Notes: generated from the letters alone by a model not told the origin. Counted from the first letter of the stretch, positions 35,953 through 45,387 are shown. The stretch: 64,000 nucleotides of DNA from JBFLXB01 sp964570625 (GCA_964570625.1 CAZMYW010000028.1:1-64000); one strand, 5' to 3'. Made by a program: numbers and translations.

Positions 35953-37322
35953 GCAAACCGAAACTGCTGGTCGTCGACGACGAAGAGGCCATCCGCAGCC
36001 AGATGCGCTGGGCGCTCGCCGACGAATACGAGGTGTTGCTGGCTGAAGATCGCCCGTCCGCCGTGCTCCAGATGAAACAGGAGCGCCCGGAACTCATCGC
36101 CTTGGACCTAGGGCTTCCGCCCGCACCGCGGGACGCAGAGGAGGGCCTTCGAACGTTAGACGACCTGTTGGCCTTGGACCCCCACGCCAAGGTGATTGTG
36201 ATCACAGGCAACCAGGACCGGGCGAACGCCTTGCGCGCGATCGAACAAGGGGCCTTCGACCTGTTCGCCAAACCCGCCGACCTGCAGGAGGTTCGGGTCG
36301 TGCTCAGGCGGGCGTTGCGCCTCGCACAAGTCGAGCGGGAAAATATCGCGCTCCGCCAACAGCTCGCCGAGCACGGGCCGGACGACATCATGGGCGAAAG
36401 TGCCCCGATGCAAAAGGTGTTCGCCACCATTCGCAAAGTGGCCACCACCGATGCCTCGGTCCTGGTGGTGGGTGAGAGCGGGACCGGCAAGGAACTCGTG
36501 GCCAAGGCCATCCATCGGGCCAGCGATCGACGAGAGGCGGCCTTTGTGGTGATCAACTGCGGCGCGATTCCGGAGAACTTGCTCGAGAGCGAGTTGTTCG
36601 GACACGAAAAGGGTGCGTTCACCAACGCGGACGCGCGGCGCAAGGGCAAATTCGAATACGCGGACGGCGGGACGCTGTTCCTGGACGAGATCGGTGAACT
36701 GCCCCTCTCCCTGCAGGTCAAGCTCCTTCGTTTCCTCCAGGAGCATCGCATCGAACGCGTCGGGGGTCGCGAGCTGATCTCCGTGAACGTGCGCGTGATT
36801 GCCGCCACGAATCGTGATCTGAAGCGCGAGGTAGCCGAGAAGCGGTTTCGCGACGACCTGTACTACCGGTTGGGCGTGGTCACCCTCACCCTCCCGCCGT
36901 TACGCGAGCGCGGCGACGACGCCTTGCTCCTGGCCCGGACGTTCCTTCAACAATTTGCGCGCCAGCACCAAAAGGAAATCACGGGATTTGCCGCCGGCGC
37001 GTCCGAAGCCATCACGCGGTGTCCGTGGCCTGGCAACGTCCGGGAACTCGAACACCGAGTGAAACGAGCCGTGATCATGGCGGATGGACACATCGTCACC
37101 GCGCAGGACTTGGAACTGGAGCCCACCGCCGGCGCCGGGCCAACGCGTTCGCTGCGCGACGTTCGCGACGAGGCTGAACGGCAGCACATCCACACGGTCC
37201 TCCGTCGTTGCGAGGGGAACGTCAGCCAGGCCGCGATCGAGCTCGGCATCAGCCGGCCGACGCTCCACGATCTGATCAAGAAACTCGGTATCCGCAGACA
37301 GTCGGGCTCCGAAGACGAGTAG
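35949..37322 (+). CDS. prsR: PEP-CTERM system sigma-54 response regulator PrsR
   Basis: 457 residues. Receiver with DDE (10-12) and phospho-acceptor D53. The AAA+ domain has GESGTGKE (from 175), the sigma-54 contact loop reading GAFTNA (222-227) instead of GAFTGA, and GGTLFLDEIGELP (Walker B). The C-terminal Fis-type helix-turn-helix is NVSQAAIELGISRPTLHDLIKKLGI. Translationally coupled to prsK. It should activate sigma-54 promoters of PEP-CTERM and exopolysaccharide genes. No exosortase gene is in this window, although a PEP-CTERM substrate is, 8 kb away. Confidence 0.92.
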   Translation: MSKPKLLVVDDEEAIRSQMRWALADEYEVLLAEDRPSAVLQMKQERPELIALDLGLPPAPRDAEEGLRTLDDLLALDPHAKVIVITGNQDRANALRAIEQGAFDLFAKPADLQEVRVVLRRALRLAQVERENIALRQQLAEHGPDDIMGESAPMQKVFATIRKVATTDASVLVVGESGTGKELVAKAIHRASDRREAAFVVINCGAIPENLLESELFGHEKGAFTNADARRKGKFEYADGGTLFLDEIGELPLSLQVKLLRFLQEHRIERVGGRELISVNVRVIAATNRDLKREVAEKRFRDDLYYRLGVVTLTLPPLRERGDDALLLARTFLQQFARQHQKEITGFAAGASEAITRCPWPGNVRELEHRVKRAVIMADGHIVTAQDLELEPTAGAGPTRSLRDVRDEAERQHIHTVLRRCEGNVSQAAIELGISRPTLHDLIKKLGIRRQSGSEDE

Positions 37323-37382
37323 GCTCGCGGCACGGGATTGCATCCGTCCCGGTTCTTGTGACCAACGACCCGGATCAGTAGA

Positions 37383-39386
37383 ATGGCGCCCATGAAGCCC
37401 ACCGAGGCGGTCCGCCGTCGGGCGTTCGCCCTGCACCGTACCATCGAAGAACACATCTATCGCTATCACGTGCTGGACGCGCCGACCACCAGCGACGCGG
37501 AATTCGACGGCCTCGTCCAAGAGCTGCGGGACATCGAGCGGCGCCACCCCGAGCTGCTGACGCCCGACTCGCCCACTCAGCGTGTGGGCGCCCCGCCGAT
37601 GGAAAAGTTCGAACACGTGCGGCACCGTTTGCCCATGTTGTCGCTGGATAACGCGTTCACCCAGGACGAACTGATCGCCTTTCAGCGCCGTATCAAGGAC
37701 CGCCTCGGTGACCGCCCGTTCAGCTACGTGGGCGAATTGAAAATGGACGGCCTGGCCATTTCGCTCTGGTACGAACACGGAGTGTTCGTCCGCGGCGCCA
37801 CGCGCGGTGACGGGCACGTGGGTGAGGACGTCACGGCCAATCTCCGGACCATTAAGCAGATCCCCCTTCGATTGGGCGATGACGCGCCGCCGGCGCTGGA
37901 GGTCCGCGGGGAGGTGTACCTGTCGCGCCGGGTCTTCGCCGAACTCAATGAACAACGCCTCACGACGGGAGACACTCCGCTGGCGAATCCGCGCAACGCG
38001 GCAGCCGGCGCGGTCCGGCAGCTCGATCCGAGTGTTACCGCGGAGCGGCGGCTGAAGTTCTTACCCTATGGCATCGGGGCGATCGAGGGGCATACGGTGC
38101 GCACGCACTGGGAGGCCCTGGATCTGCTGAAGTCGTTTCGATTCCCCGTCAGTCCGCACAACGAGCGGCTGCCCGACCTGGATGCCGCGTGGGCGTTTTG
38201 CCAGAAATGGGAGGCCCGACGCGACGACTTGGACTACGAGACCGACGGCGCGGTCATCAAGGTAGACGACGTGGAGCTGCAGCGCGAATTGGGCGACGTC
38301 TCCCGCCGGCCGCGTTGGGCGATCGCGTACAAATTCCCGGCGGAGGAAGCGACGACGCGCGTACTCGACATCGCGATCAACGTGGGTCGCTTCGGGAGCC
38401 TGAACCCGGTCGCGATGCTGGACCAGGTTCAGGTCGGCGGCGTGACCGTTCGCAAAGCCACGCTGCACAATGAAGACATCATCGCCCAAAAAGACGTCCG
38501 GATCGGTGACTGGGTGGTGATCCGGCGTGCCGGAGAAGTCATTCCCGAGATCGTGAAATCCATCCCTGAACGGCGCACCGGCCAGGAGCGCCCCTTCGTC
38601 GCGCCCGCCGCGTGTCCGGTGTGCGGAGGGACCGTCATCCGGCCGCCCGGCGAAGTTTCATCCCGCTGCGTCAACGCGGCCTGTCGTGCGCAGATCGAAC
38701 AACGCGTCAAACACTTCGTGTCCAAAGGCGCCATGGATATCCGCGGCCTGGGGGAACAGTGGGCTACCCGCCTGCTCGACGCAGGGTTTATCAAGGACGT
38801 CGCGGATATTTACGAGTTGACTGAGGCCCGACTCCTGAAACTCGACCGGGTCAAAGACAAAACAGCGACGAACTTACTAGCCGCGATCACCGCGAGCCGC
38901 AGCCGTCCCTTTCCTCGCGTGGTCTATGCCTTGGGCATCCAACAGGTGGGAGAGATCACGGCCGAGAAGCTTGCCGAAGCGTTCCGCACCATGGACAGCC
39001 TCATGGACGCAGACGAGGAGGCGATCTCCCGCGTGCGGGACGTTGGTCCTGTCACCGCCGGTATCGTACGCGCATTTTTCGGCGAACCGACCAATCGAAC
39101 GCTCATCAACCGGCTGCGCCGCGCCGGCCTCCAGATGGCCTATGAGGCCGCTGCTGGTCCGCTGCTGGCCAAGACCTTTGTGTTGACAGGCTCGCTCACG
39201 TCTCTAACGCGCGGCCAAGCGCAGGAAAAGATCCGCGCCGCTGGCGGCAGCGTCTCCGACGCGGTCAGCCGGAAGGTGGATTACCTAGTGGCAGGCGACG
39301 ATCCAGGGTCCAAATTGGATAAGGCCAAGAAGTTGGGCATCACTATCTTGGACGAAAACGAGTTCCTCGCGCTCTTGGCGAGCTAG
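37383..39386 (+). CDS. ligA: NAD-dependent DNA ligase
   Basis: 667 residues, full length. Adenylation domain with the nucleophile Lys120 in YVGELKMDG, and GATRGDGHVGEDVT, EVRGEVYL and NPRNAAAGAVRQLD. OB fold VGRFGSLNPVAMLDQVQVGGVTV; four-Cys zinc finger CPVC..SRCVNAACRAQ; helix-hairpin-helix repeats; C-terminal BRCT (TFVLTGSLTSLTRGQAQEKI). Seals nicks in replication and repair. ATG 37383 or 37392 may start it. No operon partner visible. Confidence 0.97.
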   Translation: MAPMKPTEAVRRRAFALHRTIEEHIYRYHVLDAPTTSDAEFDGLVQELRDIERRHPELLTPDSPTQRVGAPPMEKFEHVRHRLPMLSLDNAFTQDELIAFQRRIKDRLGDRPFSYVGELKMDGLAISLWYEHGVFVRGATRGDGHVGEDVTANLRTIKQIPLRLGDDAPPALEVRGEVYLSRRVFAELNEQRLTTGDTPLANPRNAAAGAVRQLDPSVTAERRLKFLPYGIGAIEGHTVRTHWEALDLLKSFRFPVSPHNERLPDLDAAWAFCQKWEARRDDLDYETDGAVIKVDDVELQRELGDVSRRPRWAIAYKFPAEEATTRVLDIAINVGRFGSLNPVAMLDQVQVGGVTVRKATLHNEDIIAQKDVRIGDWVVIRRAGEVIPEIVKSIPERRTGQERPFVAPAACPVCGGTVIRPPGEVSSRCVNAACRAQIEQRVKHFVSKGAMDIRGLGEQWATRLLDAGFIKDVADIYELTEARLLKLDRVKDKTATNLLAAITASRSRPFPRVVYALGIQQVGEITAEKLAEAFRTMDSLMDADEEAISRVRDVGPVTAGIVRAFFGEPTNRTLINRLRRAGLQMAYEAAAGPLLAKTFVLTGSLTSLTRGQAQEKIRAAGGSVSDAVSRKVDYLVAGDDPGSKLDKAKKLGITILDENEFLALLAS

Positions 39387-39497
39387 CTCGTCACACTTCC
39401 TGCCTTTTCGGCTGTACCTCATTCCTCTCTAGTTCATTAAAAACACGAATATTTTTATTGTTCATTGTTCTCGAATTCGATTTCCCACAACAAGAGC

Positions 39498-39541
39498 TTG
39501 ACAGCCGTCCGTCATTTGGAATATCTTAATAAACTATAAAG
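39498..39541 (+). promoter_or_regulatory. Promoter and inverted-repeat operator candidate for the Rrf2 operon
   Basis: A perfect TTGACA (39498-39503) is followed after 18 bp by TATCTT (39522-39527), within an AT-rich leader unlike the surroundings. Overlapping the -10 is CTTAATA-AAC-TATAAAG (39525-39541), an inverted repeat with six of seven arm bases paired. Rrf2 regulators commonly bind such sites to repress their own operon. Confidence 0.5.
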
Positions 39542-39558
39542 TCTATGTACTTAGTAGA

Positions 39559-40002
39559 GTGATATCAAAGAAGACAAAATACGCGCTCAAAGCTCTCACG
39601 CGTTTGGCCCTCGACGAAGGCAAAGGGCCTGTGCTGATCGCTGAGCTGGCTCAGAGCGAGGGGATTCCCAAGAAGTTTCTGGAGGCGATCTTGCTGGAGC
39701 TCAAGAACCAAGGGGTGCTGCACAGCAAGAAGGGCAAGGGCGGCGGCTATACCCTGGCCAAGCCGGCCGAAACGATCATGTTGGGCTCGGTCATCCGCAC
39801 GATGGAAGGGCCGCTCGCTCCCCTCCCCTGCGTCAGCCAAACAGCCTACAAACGGTGCGACGAGTGTCCGGACGAGGCCACCTGCGGCGTGCGGATGGTG
39901 ATGAAAGAAGTGGCCGAAGCCACGGCCAAGATCTTGGACAACACCAGCCTAGCCGACATGTGTCGGCGGGTGGACAACGCGGCGATGGCGTTTGTCATTT
40001 AG
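39559..40002 (+). CDS. Rrf2-family (IscR/CymR-like) transcriptional regulator
   Basis: 147 residues, GTG start. The winged helix-turn-helix is TKYALKALTRLA, IAELAQSEGIPKKFLEAILLELKNQG and SKKGKGGGYTLAKP. The cluster region contains C91, C100, C103 and C109; IscR uses three Cys in a similar place for a 2Fe-2S cluster, while CymR lacks them. The next two genes (a YezD-like protein and a sulfonate/nitrate-type binding protein) point to control of sulfur-source uptake (inference). Confidence 0.9.
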   Translation: MISKKTKYALKALTRLALDEGKGPVLIAELAQSEGIPKKFLEAILLELKNQGVLHSKKGKGGGYTLAKPAETIMLGSVIRTMEGPLAPLPCVSQTAYKRCDECPDEATCGVRMVMKEVAEATAKILDNTSLADMCRRVDNAAMAFVI

Positions 40003-40019
40003 CGATTGAGGGGACACCG

Positions 40020-40199
40020 ATGAGTCGTTCTAACGCGCAGCCCCACCACACGGATCAAGAAATTCTGCGGGCGATCCACGAGATCCGTTACGGAACGGTT
40101 GAAATCACACACTCAAAAATCTCCGAATTTTTCTGGAGAATAGACTATCATAGACAAGATTTGATGTCGCTATTTTCTTTGATCGGGAGACCCAAATGA
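40020..40199 (+). CDS. YezD-like small protein (DUF2292-type)
   Basis: 59 residues. DQEILRAIHEIRYGTVEIT matches the conserved core (I..AI..IRYGSV.I) of the short YezD/DUF2292 family. The C-terminal half deviates from the usual basic R.EK.R ending. Its stop overlaps the start of the binding-protein gene as ATGA, which supports it as a real translated gene. YezD-type genes are often found with cysteine and sulfonate uptake genes in other bacteria. Role unknown. Confidence 0.7.
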   Translation: MSRSNAQPHHTDQEILRAIHEIRYGTVEITHSKISEFFWRIDYHRQDLMSLFSLIGRPK

Positions 40200-41245
40200 T
40201 CGCTCGACTCCTCGTCCGGACTGCTTCTCTGACTGTGATCGTTGCGGCAGCTATGGTCTCTTCGGCCCTCCTCAGCCCAGTCCTTGCCGCACCCCCCGTC
40301 AAGATCCGCGTGGGCTATTTCCCCAACGTGACGCACGCCCAACCGTTGATCGGTCAGGCCAACGGCTGGTTCAGCAATGCGTTCGGGTCCGACGCGGTGG
40401 TGGAGTGGAAGGGATTCAATGCCGGTCCCGCTGAAATACAGGCCCTATTTGCAGGCGAATTGGATCTCGGTTACATCGGCCCGGGACCTGCCATCAACGG
40501 CTACGTGAAATCCAAGGGCAAGCTCCCCATCGTGATCGCAGGCGCGGCGGACGGGGGCGCTGCGCTGGTGGTGCGGCCGGAGGCTGGCATCCGGTCTCCG
40601 GCTGATTTTCGCGGCAAGCGGATCGCCACCCCCCAGATCGGCAACACACAGGACATTGCGCTGCGGGGGTGGCTCAAGAAACACGGGCTCGCCCCGACCG
40701 AAAAAGGCGGCGACGTGAGGGTGATGCCGTTCGCCAATCCTGATCAGCTCACGCTCTTCCGGCAAGGCCAGATCGACGGCGCTTGGGCGCCTGAGCCGTG
40801 GGCGTCTCGTCTCGTCCACGAGGGTGGTGGAGTCATCTTTCTCGACGAGCGCGAGTTGTGGAAAGACCTGACGGGCGGCAAGTTTTCGACCACCCTCTTG
40901 ATCGCCAACCCGAAGTTTCTCCACACACACCCGGAGTTGGCGAGAAGATGGGTCGCGGCACACGGAGAACTCACCAACTGGATCACGGCGCATTCTGACG
41001 AAGCCAAAACACTGGTCAACTCGGAACTCAAGCGCATCGTGGGCAAGCCGCTGGCCCCCGCGGTACTGGAGTCAGCCTGGGGACGCGTGCGGTTTACATC
41101 AGACCCTATCAAAGACTCGATCGTTCAATCAGCGCGATGGGCGTTCGAACAAGGACATCTGGGTCGTCAGGAACCTGATATCTCAGGCCTGGTCGACACC
41201 CGATGGCTGCCGGCGGAAACCCCGGCGGTTCAACCGAAGAAATAA
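40196..41245 (+). CDS. ABC transporter substrate-binding protein, sulfonate/nitrate/taurine type (SsuA/NrtA-like)
   Basis: 349 residues. Signal peptide (about 1-31, cleavage near VLAAP) with no lipobox. VRVGYFPN/KIRVGYFPNVTHAQPLIGQANGWF, DLGYIGPGPAI, GKRIATPQIGNTQDIALRGWL and GAWAPEPWASRLV are the NMT1/SsuA hallmarks. It delivers an oxyanion-like or sulfonate ligand to an inner-membrane importer. Neither permease nor ATPase follows: a repeat element begins 40 bp after the stop. It must use a transporter encoded elsewhere or be a relic. Confidence 0.88.
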   Translation: MIARLLVRTASLTVIVAAAMVSSALLSPVLAAPPVKIRVGYFPNVTHAQPLIGQANGWFSNAFGSDAVVEWKGFNAGPAEIQALFAGELDLGYIGPGPAINGYVKSKGKLPIVIAGAADGGAALVVRPEAGIRSPADFRGKRIATPQIGNTQDIALRGWLKKHGLAPTEKGGDVRVMPFANPDQLTLFRQGQIDGAWAPEPWASRLVHEGGGVIFLDERELWKDLTGGKFSTTLLIANPKFLHTHPELARRWVAAHGELTNWITAHSDEAKTLVNSELKRIVGKPLAPAVLESAWGRVRFTSDPIKDSIVQSARWAFEQGHLGRQEPDISGLVDTRWLPAETPAVQPKK

Positions 41246-41284
41246 CCGCCTAGCAGGCCACCGAAGGAACTCGGCAGAGCGAGT

Positions 41285-41446
41285 AGGTTGCTCAAAAGCT
41301 CCAGCTGCCCCCTTCGGGGACTTCCGGCATTTCTATTTTGAAGGTGGGTCGCCAGGCCGCAGGAAGGAGGAAACCGGAGCGTACTGGGTCGTACGTGATG
41401 ATTTCCGACGACCGAGCACGCCGCAGATGGACGTTTTCAGCAACCT
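41285..41446 (+). repeat. Dispersed inverted-repeat element, copy D (162 bp)
   Basis: Ends AGGTTGCTCAAAAG / GTTTTCAGCAACCT. The core matches copy C (GGAGCGTACTGGGTCGTACG). An extra left-hand block beginning CCCCCTTCGGGGACTTCC and ending GGTGGGTCGC is shared only with copy F. It ends two bases before the stop of the minus-strand gene at 41449. Confidence 0.92.
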
Positions 41447-41448
41447 GT

Positions 41449-41739
41449 CTACGGAGGGGTGACGCCCAGACTTTCGATCACCTTGCCCGTTGTCTTCACG
41501 GGCTTGGCGGATTCCGACGGCTCGGAGAGCCACGGGCTGAGCTGACCCCAGATAGCGCGGTGCTTGCCGATTTCCGCGTCGCGCTGCATCAACATCCTGA
41601 GCCGAGCGCGAGCCGATGCCATACCGGGATTGTGGGAGTCATCGAGGAGCAGGAGAAAGTGCTTGATGAACGCTTGGATCTCAGCGCTTTCATCTCGCAG
41701 CGACGTCAAAAATGCGTCCACTTCATAGTTGGTGACCAT
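41449..41739 (-). CDS. Conserved hypothetical small protein
   Basis: 96 residues, mainly helical: VDAFLTSLRDESAEIQAFIKHFLLLLDDSHNPGMASARARLRMLMQRDAEIGKHRAIWGQ, then a low-complexity tail. No signal peptide or known motif. It is 15 bp downstream of the Nudix gene on the same strand and may be co-transcribed. Confidence 0.55.
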   Translation of the reverse strand: MVTNYEVDAFLTSLRDESAEIQAFIKHFLLLLDDSHNPGMASARARLRMLMQRDAEIGKHRAIWGQLSPWLSEPSESAKPVKTTGKVIESLGVTPP

Positions 41740-41754
41740 CAGCAGAAAACTCCT

Positions 41755-42276
41755 TTACAGTGTCCGGCGATTCAGGTAGTCCGCGAGCGCCTGCTTGGTG
41801 CTCGCGAAGGCCAAGTCGTCCCACGGCAAACGATCCACGGGAAAAGTTCCAGCCTCTAACGCTTCCTCACCCGCCATCAGCTGCCCCCCGGTGACACGCG
41901 CGGCGTAGACTACCACAACCACCGGGTATTCGCGATACGAGTAGACGCCGAGCAGGCGGTCGATGGCGACTTCCAACCCGACTTCCTCCACTGTCTCCCG
42001 CGCGGCCGCTTCTTCCAACGTCTCCCCGCGATCCACGAACCCGCCGGGGAACACCCACTTGCCATAGCCGGGTTCGATACGGCGTTTCAGCAACACCAAG
42101 CCGCCGGCGTGGGAAACGATCGTCCCTACCGCGACTTTTGGATCCAGATACACGATGCGCCCGCACGCGGTACAGACCGGACGCGGCCGTTCACCAGGCC
42201 TGGGAGGCTGCACGGCTAATTTGCCGCCGCACGCCGCGCAAAACGTCACCCCTTGCTGGATCTCGTCCCACCCCAC
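41755..42276 (-). CDS. Nudix hydrolase with N-terminal zinc ribbon (NudC-like)
   Basis: About 173 residues from GTG 42276, five bases after the upstream stop (GTG 42249 is an alternative nearer the zinc ribbon). FCAACGGKL and CTACGRI give a four-Cys zinc ribbon. The Nudix box is GGFVDRGETLEEAAARETVEEVGL, complete with the REUxEE core. Similar ADP-ribose/NADH-type pyrophosphatases share this layout; the substrate is not certain. Confidence 0.88.
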   Translation of the reverse strand: MGWDEIQQGVTFCAACGGKLAVQPPRPGERPRPVCTACGRIVYLDPKVAVGTIVSHAGGLVLLKRRIEPGYGKWVFPGGFVDRGETLEEAAARETVEEVGLEVAIDRLLGVYSYREYPVVVVVYAARVTGGQLMAGEEALEAGTFPVDRLPWDDLAFASTKQALADYLNRRTL

Positions 42277-42281
42277 AGGGT

Positions 42282-44372
42282 TTAGATCACTCCCATCTCG
42301 TGCCACCAGCCGATACCAAGATTCGGAAACAGCACACGGCCAAGGGTCACGTTCGGTACTTCGACCTCCGTAGCCTTGATGCCGATATCCGACACACTGT
42401 ACAGATAGGTCGCGTCGCCGCCGGTCATGATGATCGACCGCCGCGGCACCGCTCCCCAGAGATACCACCCGCGCGCGCACGCATCCTCACGCCAAAGTTC
42501 CTCGGGTAACACGTTCCGGCAGTAGGCCTCCTTGGCTAGGTCGGCATGGTCGACCCGCCCCAGTTCGGTAAACCCGTCGGTCAGGCTCACGCGATAGGCA
42601 GCCATCCCACTGAAGTAGTTCCCGAAGGATGTATCCGCGGTCACGAGCGGAATCACCAGCACGTTGCGCGGCGCATAGTACGTAAACGCCAAATGGTCGT
42701 GCTCCGCCCCGCTGTAACTGAACGCCGCCCCTGGCGGAACGTACTTGTGTTGGAGCGTGGGGTGACCCAGGTCGCTCACGTCAAAGATCTGGAGTTGAAC
42801 GTTGCTTCCCACACGCCCCACGGTCAACAGATGGTCGCGATCGATGGGGTGCAAGTATGTGCTCACGCCCGGGATTTCGGTTTCACCTTTCAAGACCGGA
42901 TGGGTTGGATCGGAGAGATCAAACGCAAACAGCGGATCCACGAGCCGGAACGTCACCACGAACCCGCGATCCTCCAGGAAGCGCACGGCAAAAATCCGCT
43001 CGCCCGGCGCCAGACCGCGCACCGATCCCACCACATCAAGCGCGCCGTTTCCCTCGTCGTCGAGCACGAACAGATGGTTGGCCGGCTGCCACTGCTTGGT
43101 ATCTGGATTGATCCGATCCTCGGTGCCCGCTACCCGCAAAAATCCCTGGTATTCGCTGAAACTGAACTGATCCTTCACCCAGCCGTCGATCTTTCCGGCG
43201 GCGAGATACGCGGGACGACCGCTGGATAACGCAAACTTGTAGATCGCGGTGTGCTGATCCTGAGACCCACTCCACCACCATCCGCCGCTCGACTGCGACA
43301 CGTACAGATGCTCGCGGCTGGCATACGTGAGCCAGGCGTTGTTCATGATACCCACCGCTGACGGATTCGTGCCGTCAGTGTCCACGCTGGTTACCATCAG
43401 GAGCCCCGGATCGAGCTGGACGTCCGGACGATACACGTCCGCACACGATAGGAGCTGGACCTCACCGTCCACGCGCTCGGCTCGCGGCAAGAGCGACGCG
43501 AGGTCCAGCGCCTCGACCGCAGTGTGAATGGCGTCGCGAATCTCCTGTCTGAGCCGGTCCGCGTCATCGGGCCGATTGTCATTGACCGCTGCCCAATATT
43601 TCGCTGCAAGATCTTGGAGCAACGGGTTTCCTTCCAGGGCTTGGGGTAACGGAATCCAAAACCGCGAGACCAGATGAATCCGATCGTCCACGCGCCGACT
43701 TCCCACCGTGTACCCGTCGATCGAAAGTCGGTCGGCAATCACGGGTGCGGTGGGGTCAGCCACGTTGACGAAGATGAGCACGACTTTGGGAGCCACCGGT
43801 TCGGGGAGGATGAGCGCGGCAGGAGAAGGCCCCAACGGGAGCGGAACAACCATGAGACTGGACGCGATCACCACCAAGCGATGGTTGTCCTCATCCAGAT
43901 ACAAGGCGTGTCCCATTGCGCCAAGCTCCAGGCGGGCGACCTCGTGCAGGTCCCGCGGGGGAAAGCCCTGCTCCACCACCAGAAAACCATGGCTGACCGC
44001 GTAGAGATACCCGTTGCGATCAACCTTCACGAGATCGGCCTCGTCCACTCCTGGCTCCTGGGTGTTGGTCTGCGAGACGTCATCCGGCGCGGCCGACTCC
44101 GCACTCGCCGGAACGCCCCCAGCCAGCGCAACCGGGCCACCGCCGCCGTCGCGAGCATAGATGATGGGCGGCGAGATCAGGCGTTCGAGCCACGACGCCT
44201 CAAGATAGGCCTTGAGGTCACTACAGCCCAACGACGGCTTGAGTTGCAGCGAGGCCAGCGCGACATCAACGCCATCATCTTCAACCAAAGCCGTCTCGGG
44301 TTGAGTCGCACATCCGGCAGCCAGGATGAGGCCTGCCGCCAGTAGCAAAAATCTTCCGGTCGATGTCTTCAT
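42282..44372 (-). CDS. Secreted beta-propeller lipoprotein
   Basis: 696 residues from the ATG at 44372. Lipoprotein signal LLLAAGLILAAGC. After a linker (VSQTNTQEPGVDEADLVKVDRNGYLYAVSHG) the rest is the large beta-propeller domain seen in secreted proteins of this name, with YLDEDNHRLVVIASS, MNNAWLTYASREHLYVSQSSGGWWW, and STYLHPIDRDHLLTVGRVG. The VDEADLVK segment is the family hallmark. Binding partner unknown; outer-membrane lipoprotein by inference. Confidence 0.88.
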   Translation of the reverse strand: MKTSTGRFLLLAAGLILAAGCATQPETALVEDDGVDVALASLQLKPSLGCSDLKAYLEASWLERLISPPIIYARDGGGGPVALAGGVPASAESAAPDDVSQTNTQEPGVDEADLVKVDRNGYLYAVSHGFLVVEQGFPPRDLHEVARLELGAMGHALYLDEDNHRLVVIASSLMVVPLPLGPSPAALILPEPVAPKVVLIFVNVADPTAPVIADRLSIDGYTVGSRRVDDRIHLVSRFWIPLPQALEGNPLLQDLAAKYWAAVNDNRPDDADRLRQEIRDAIHTAVEALDLASLLPRAERVDGEVQLLSCADVYRPDVQLDPGLLMVTSVDTDGTNPSAVGIMNNAWLTYASREHLYVSQSSGGWWWSGSQDQHTAIYKFALSSGRPAYLAAGKIDGWVKDQFSFSEYQGFLRVAGTEDRINPDTKQWQPANHLFVLDDEGNGALDVVGSVRGLAPGERIFAVRFLEDRGFVVTFRLVDPLFAFDLSDPTHPVLKGETEIPGVSTYLHPIDRDHLLTVGRVGSNVQLQIFDVSDLGHPTLQHKYVPPGAAFSYSGAEHDHLAFTYYAPRNVLVIPLVTADTSFGNYFSGMAAYRVSLTDGFTELGRVDHADLAKEAYCRNVLPEELWREDACARGWYLWGAVPRRSIIMTGGDATYLYSVSDIGIKATEVEVPNVTLGRVLFPNLGIGWWHEMGVI

Positions 44373-44454
44373 ATGGGTCTTCCCAGGCTCGAGGTGGCGG
44401 ATCGGCACGGTCACTTCACTCCATATGACGGACCGCGCGATGTCCCATTTTGTT

Positions 44455-45387
44455 CTATCCGTCAGGTCGTTGAAGGTCCGAAATCTGTGCCAAATCCTCG
44501 TTTGAAAGGTACGGGGGATCGCTCGCCCGCACGAATTCCTCGATCTGTTCGGGTGTTTTGATCCCGGGAATCACCGTGGACACCAGTGGCGACGTGAGCA
44601 CGTAGCGCACCGCCGCTTCCGACAGACTCGTAACCTTCCGGCGCACCACAAATCGAAACGACTCAACCCGTTGGAGCAACGAAGCGAACTGCTCCGGCGT
44701 CCAGCGCGTGGCGCGATGGTCCGTGGCGTGAAAATGCGCCCCGACCTTGTATTTGCCGGACAGGATGCCGTATTCGATCGGCGTCCGCACGATCACCCCG
44801 ATTCCCGTGCGCCCAACCATTGGCCCGATTTCGGCGAGGATATGCGGCCGCAAGAGATTGTGGACCACCTGCAGCGTGGCCGCGGTCCCACGCGCGATCA
44901 CTAGCCGCGCGGAGTCTGCGTCACCGACCGACACACCGTAGTAACGAATCAGCCCACGCCGCTGGAAGTCCTCCACGATCTCGAACAGATCAGCTCCTTT
45001 CAACAAGTCGACCGACGGATTGTGAAGCTGATAGAGGTCGATGACCTCGACCTTGAGGCGCTTAAGACTGGCAGCCACCGCGGCCTCAAGATGCTTGCGA
45101 GAGAAATCCTTGACCATCCCGCGCGCCATATCATATCCGCCCTTGGTCGCCACCACGACCTTGCCCGCCAGGCCGGACAGCGCCTCGCCGAACAGTCGCT
45201 CGCTGCGGCCGTCGCCGTACATGTCGGCAGTATCAAAGAACGTGACGCCCAACTCGAGCGCCCGCCGGATCGCGGCCACCGACTCGCGGTCGTACGTGGG
45301 TCCATAGTCCCGCCCCCCGATCGACCAGCCGCCGAAGCCGACTTCGGAGACAGTCAGACCTGTTGTGCCGAGAGAACGATCGCGCAT
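44455..45387 (-). CDS. Aldo/keto reductase
   Basis: 310 residues. TIM-barrel NADPH-dependent reductase. LGVTFFDTADMYGDGRSERLFG carries the catalytic Asp and Tyr, VVATKGGYD the Lys, and IDLYQLHNPS the His position (here H in QLHNP). STVIPGIKTPEQIEEFVRA is the cofactor-binding end. Physiological substrate unknown. It follows no obvious operon; 82 bp separate its stop from the divergently read start of the propeller lipoprotein's upstream region. Confidence 0.9.
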   Translation of the reverse strand: MRDRSLGTTGLTVSEVGFGGWSIGGRDYGPTYDRESVAAIRRALELGVTFFDTADMYGDGRSERLFGEALSGLAGKVVVATKGGYDMARGMVKDFSRKHLEAAVAASLKRLKVEVIDLYQLHNPSVDLLKGADLFEIVEDFQRRGLIRYYGVSVGDADSARLVIARGTAATLQVVHNLLRPHILAEIGPMVGRTGIGVIVRTPIEYGILSGKYKVGAHFHATDHRATRWTPEQFASLLQRVESFRFVVRRKVTSLSEAAVRYVLTSPLVSTVIPGIKTPEQIEEFVRASDPPYLSNEDLAQISDLQRPDG

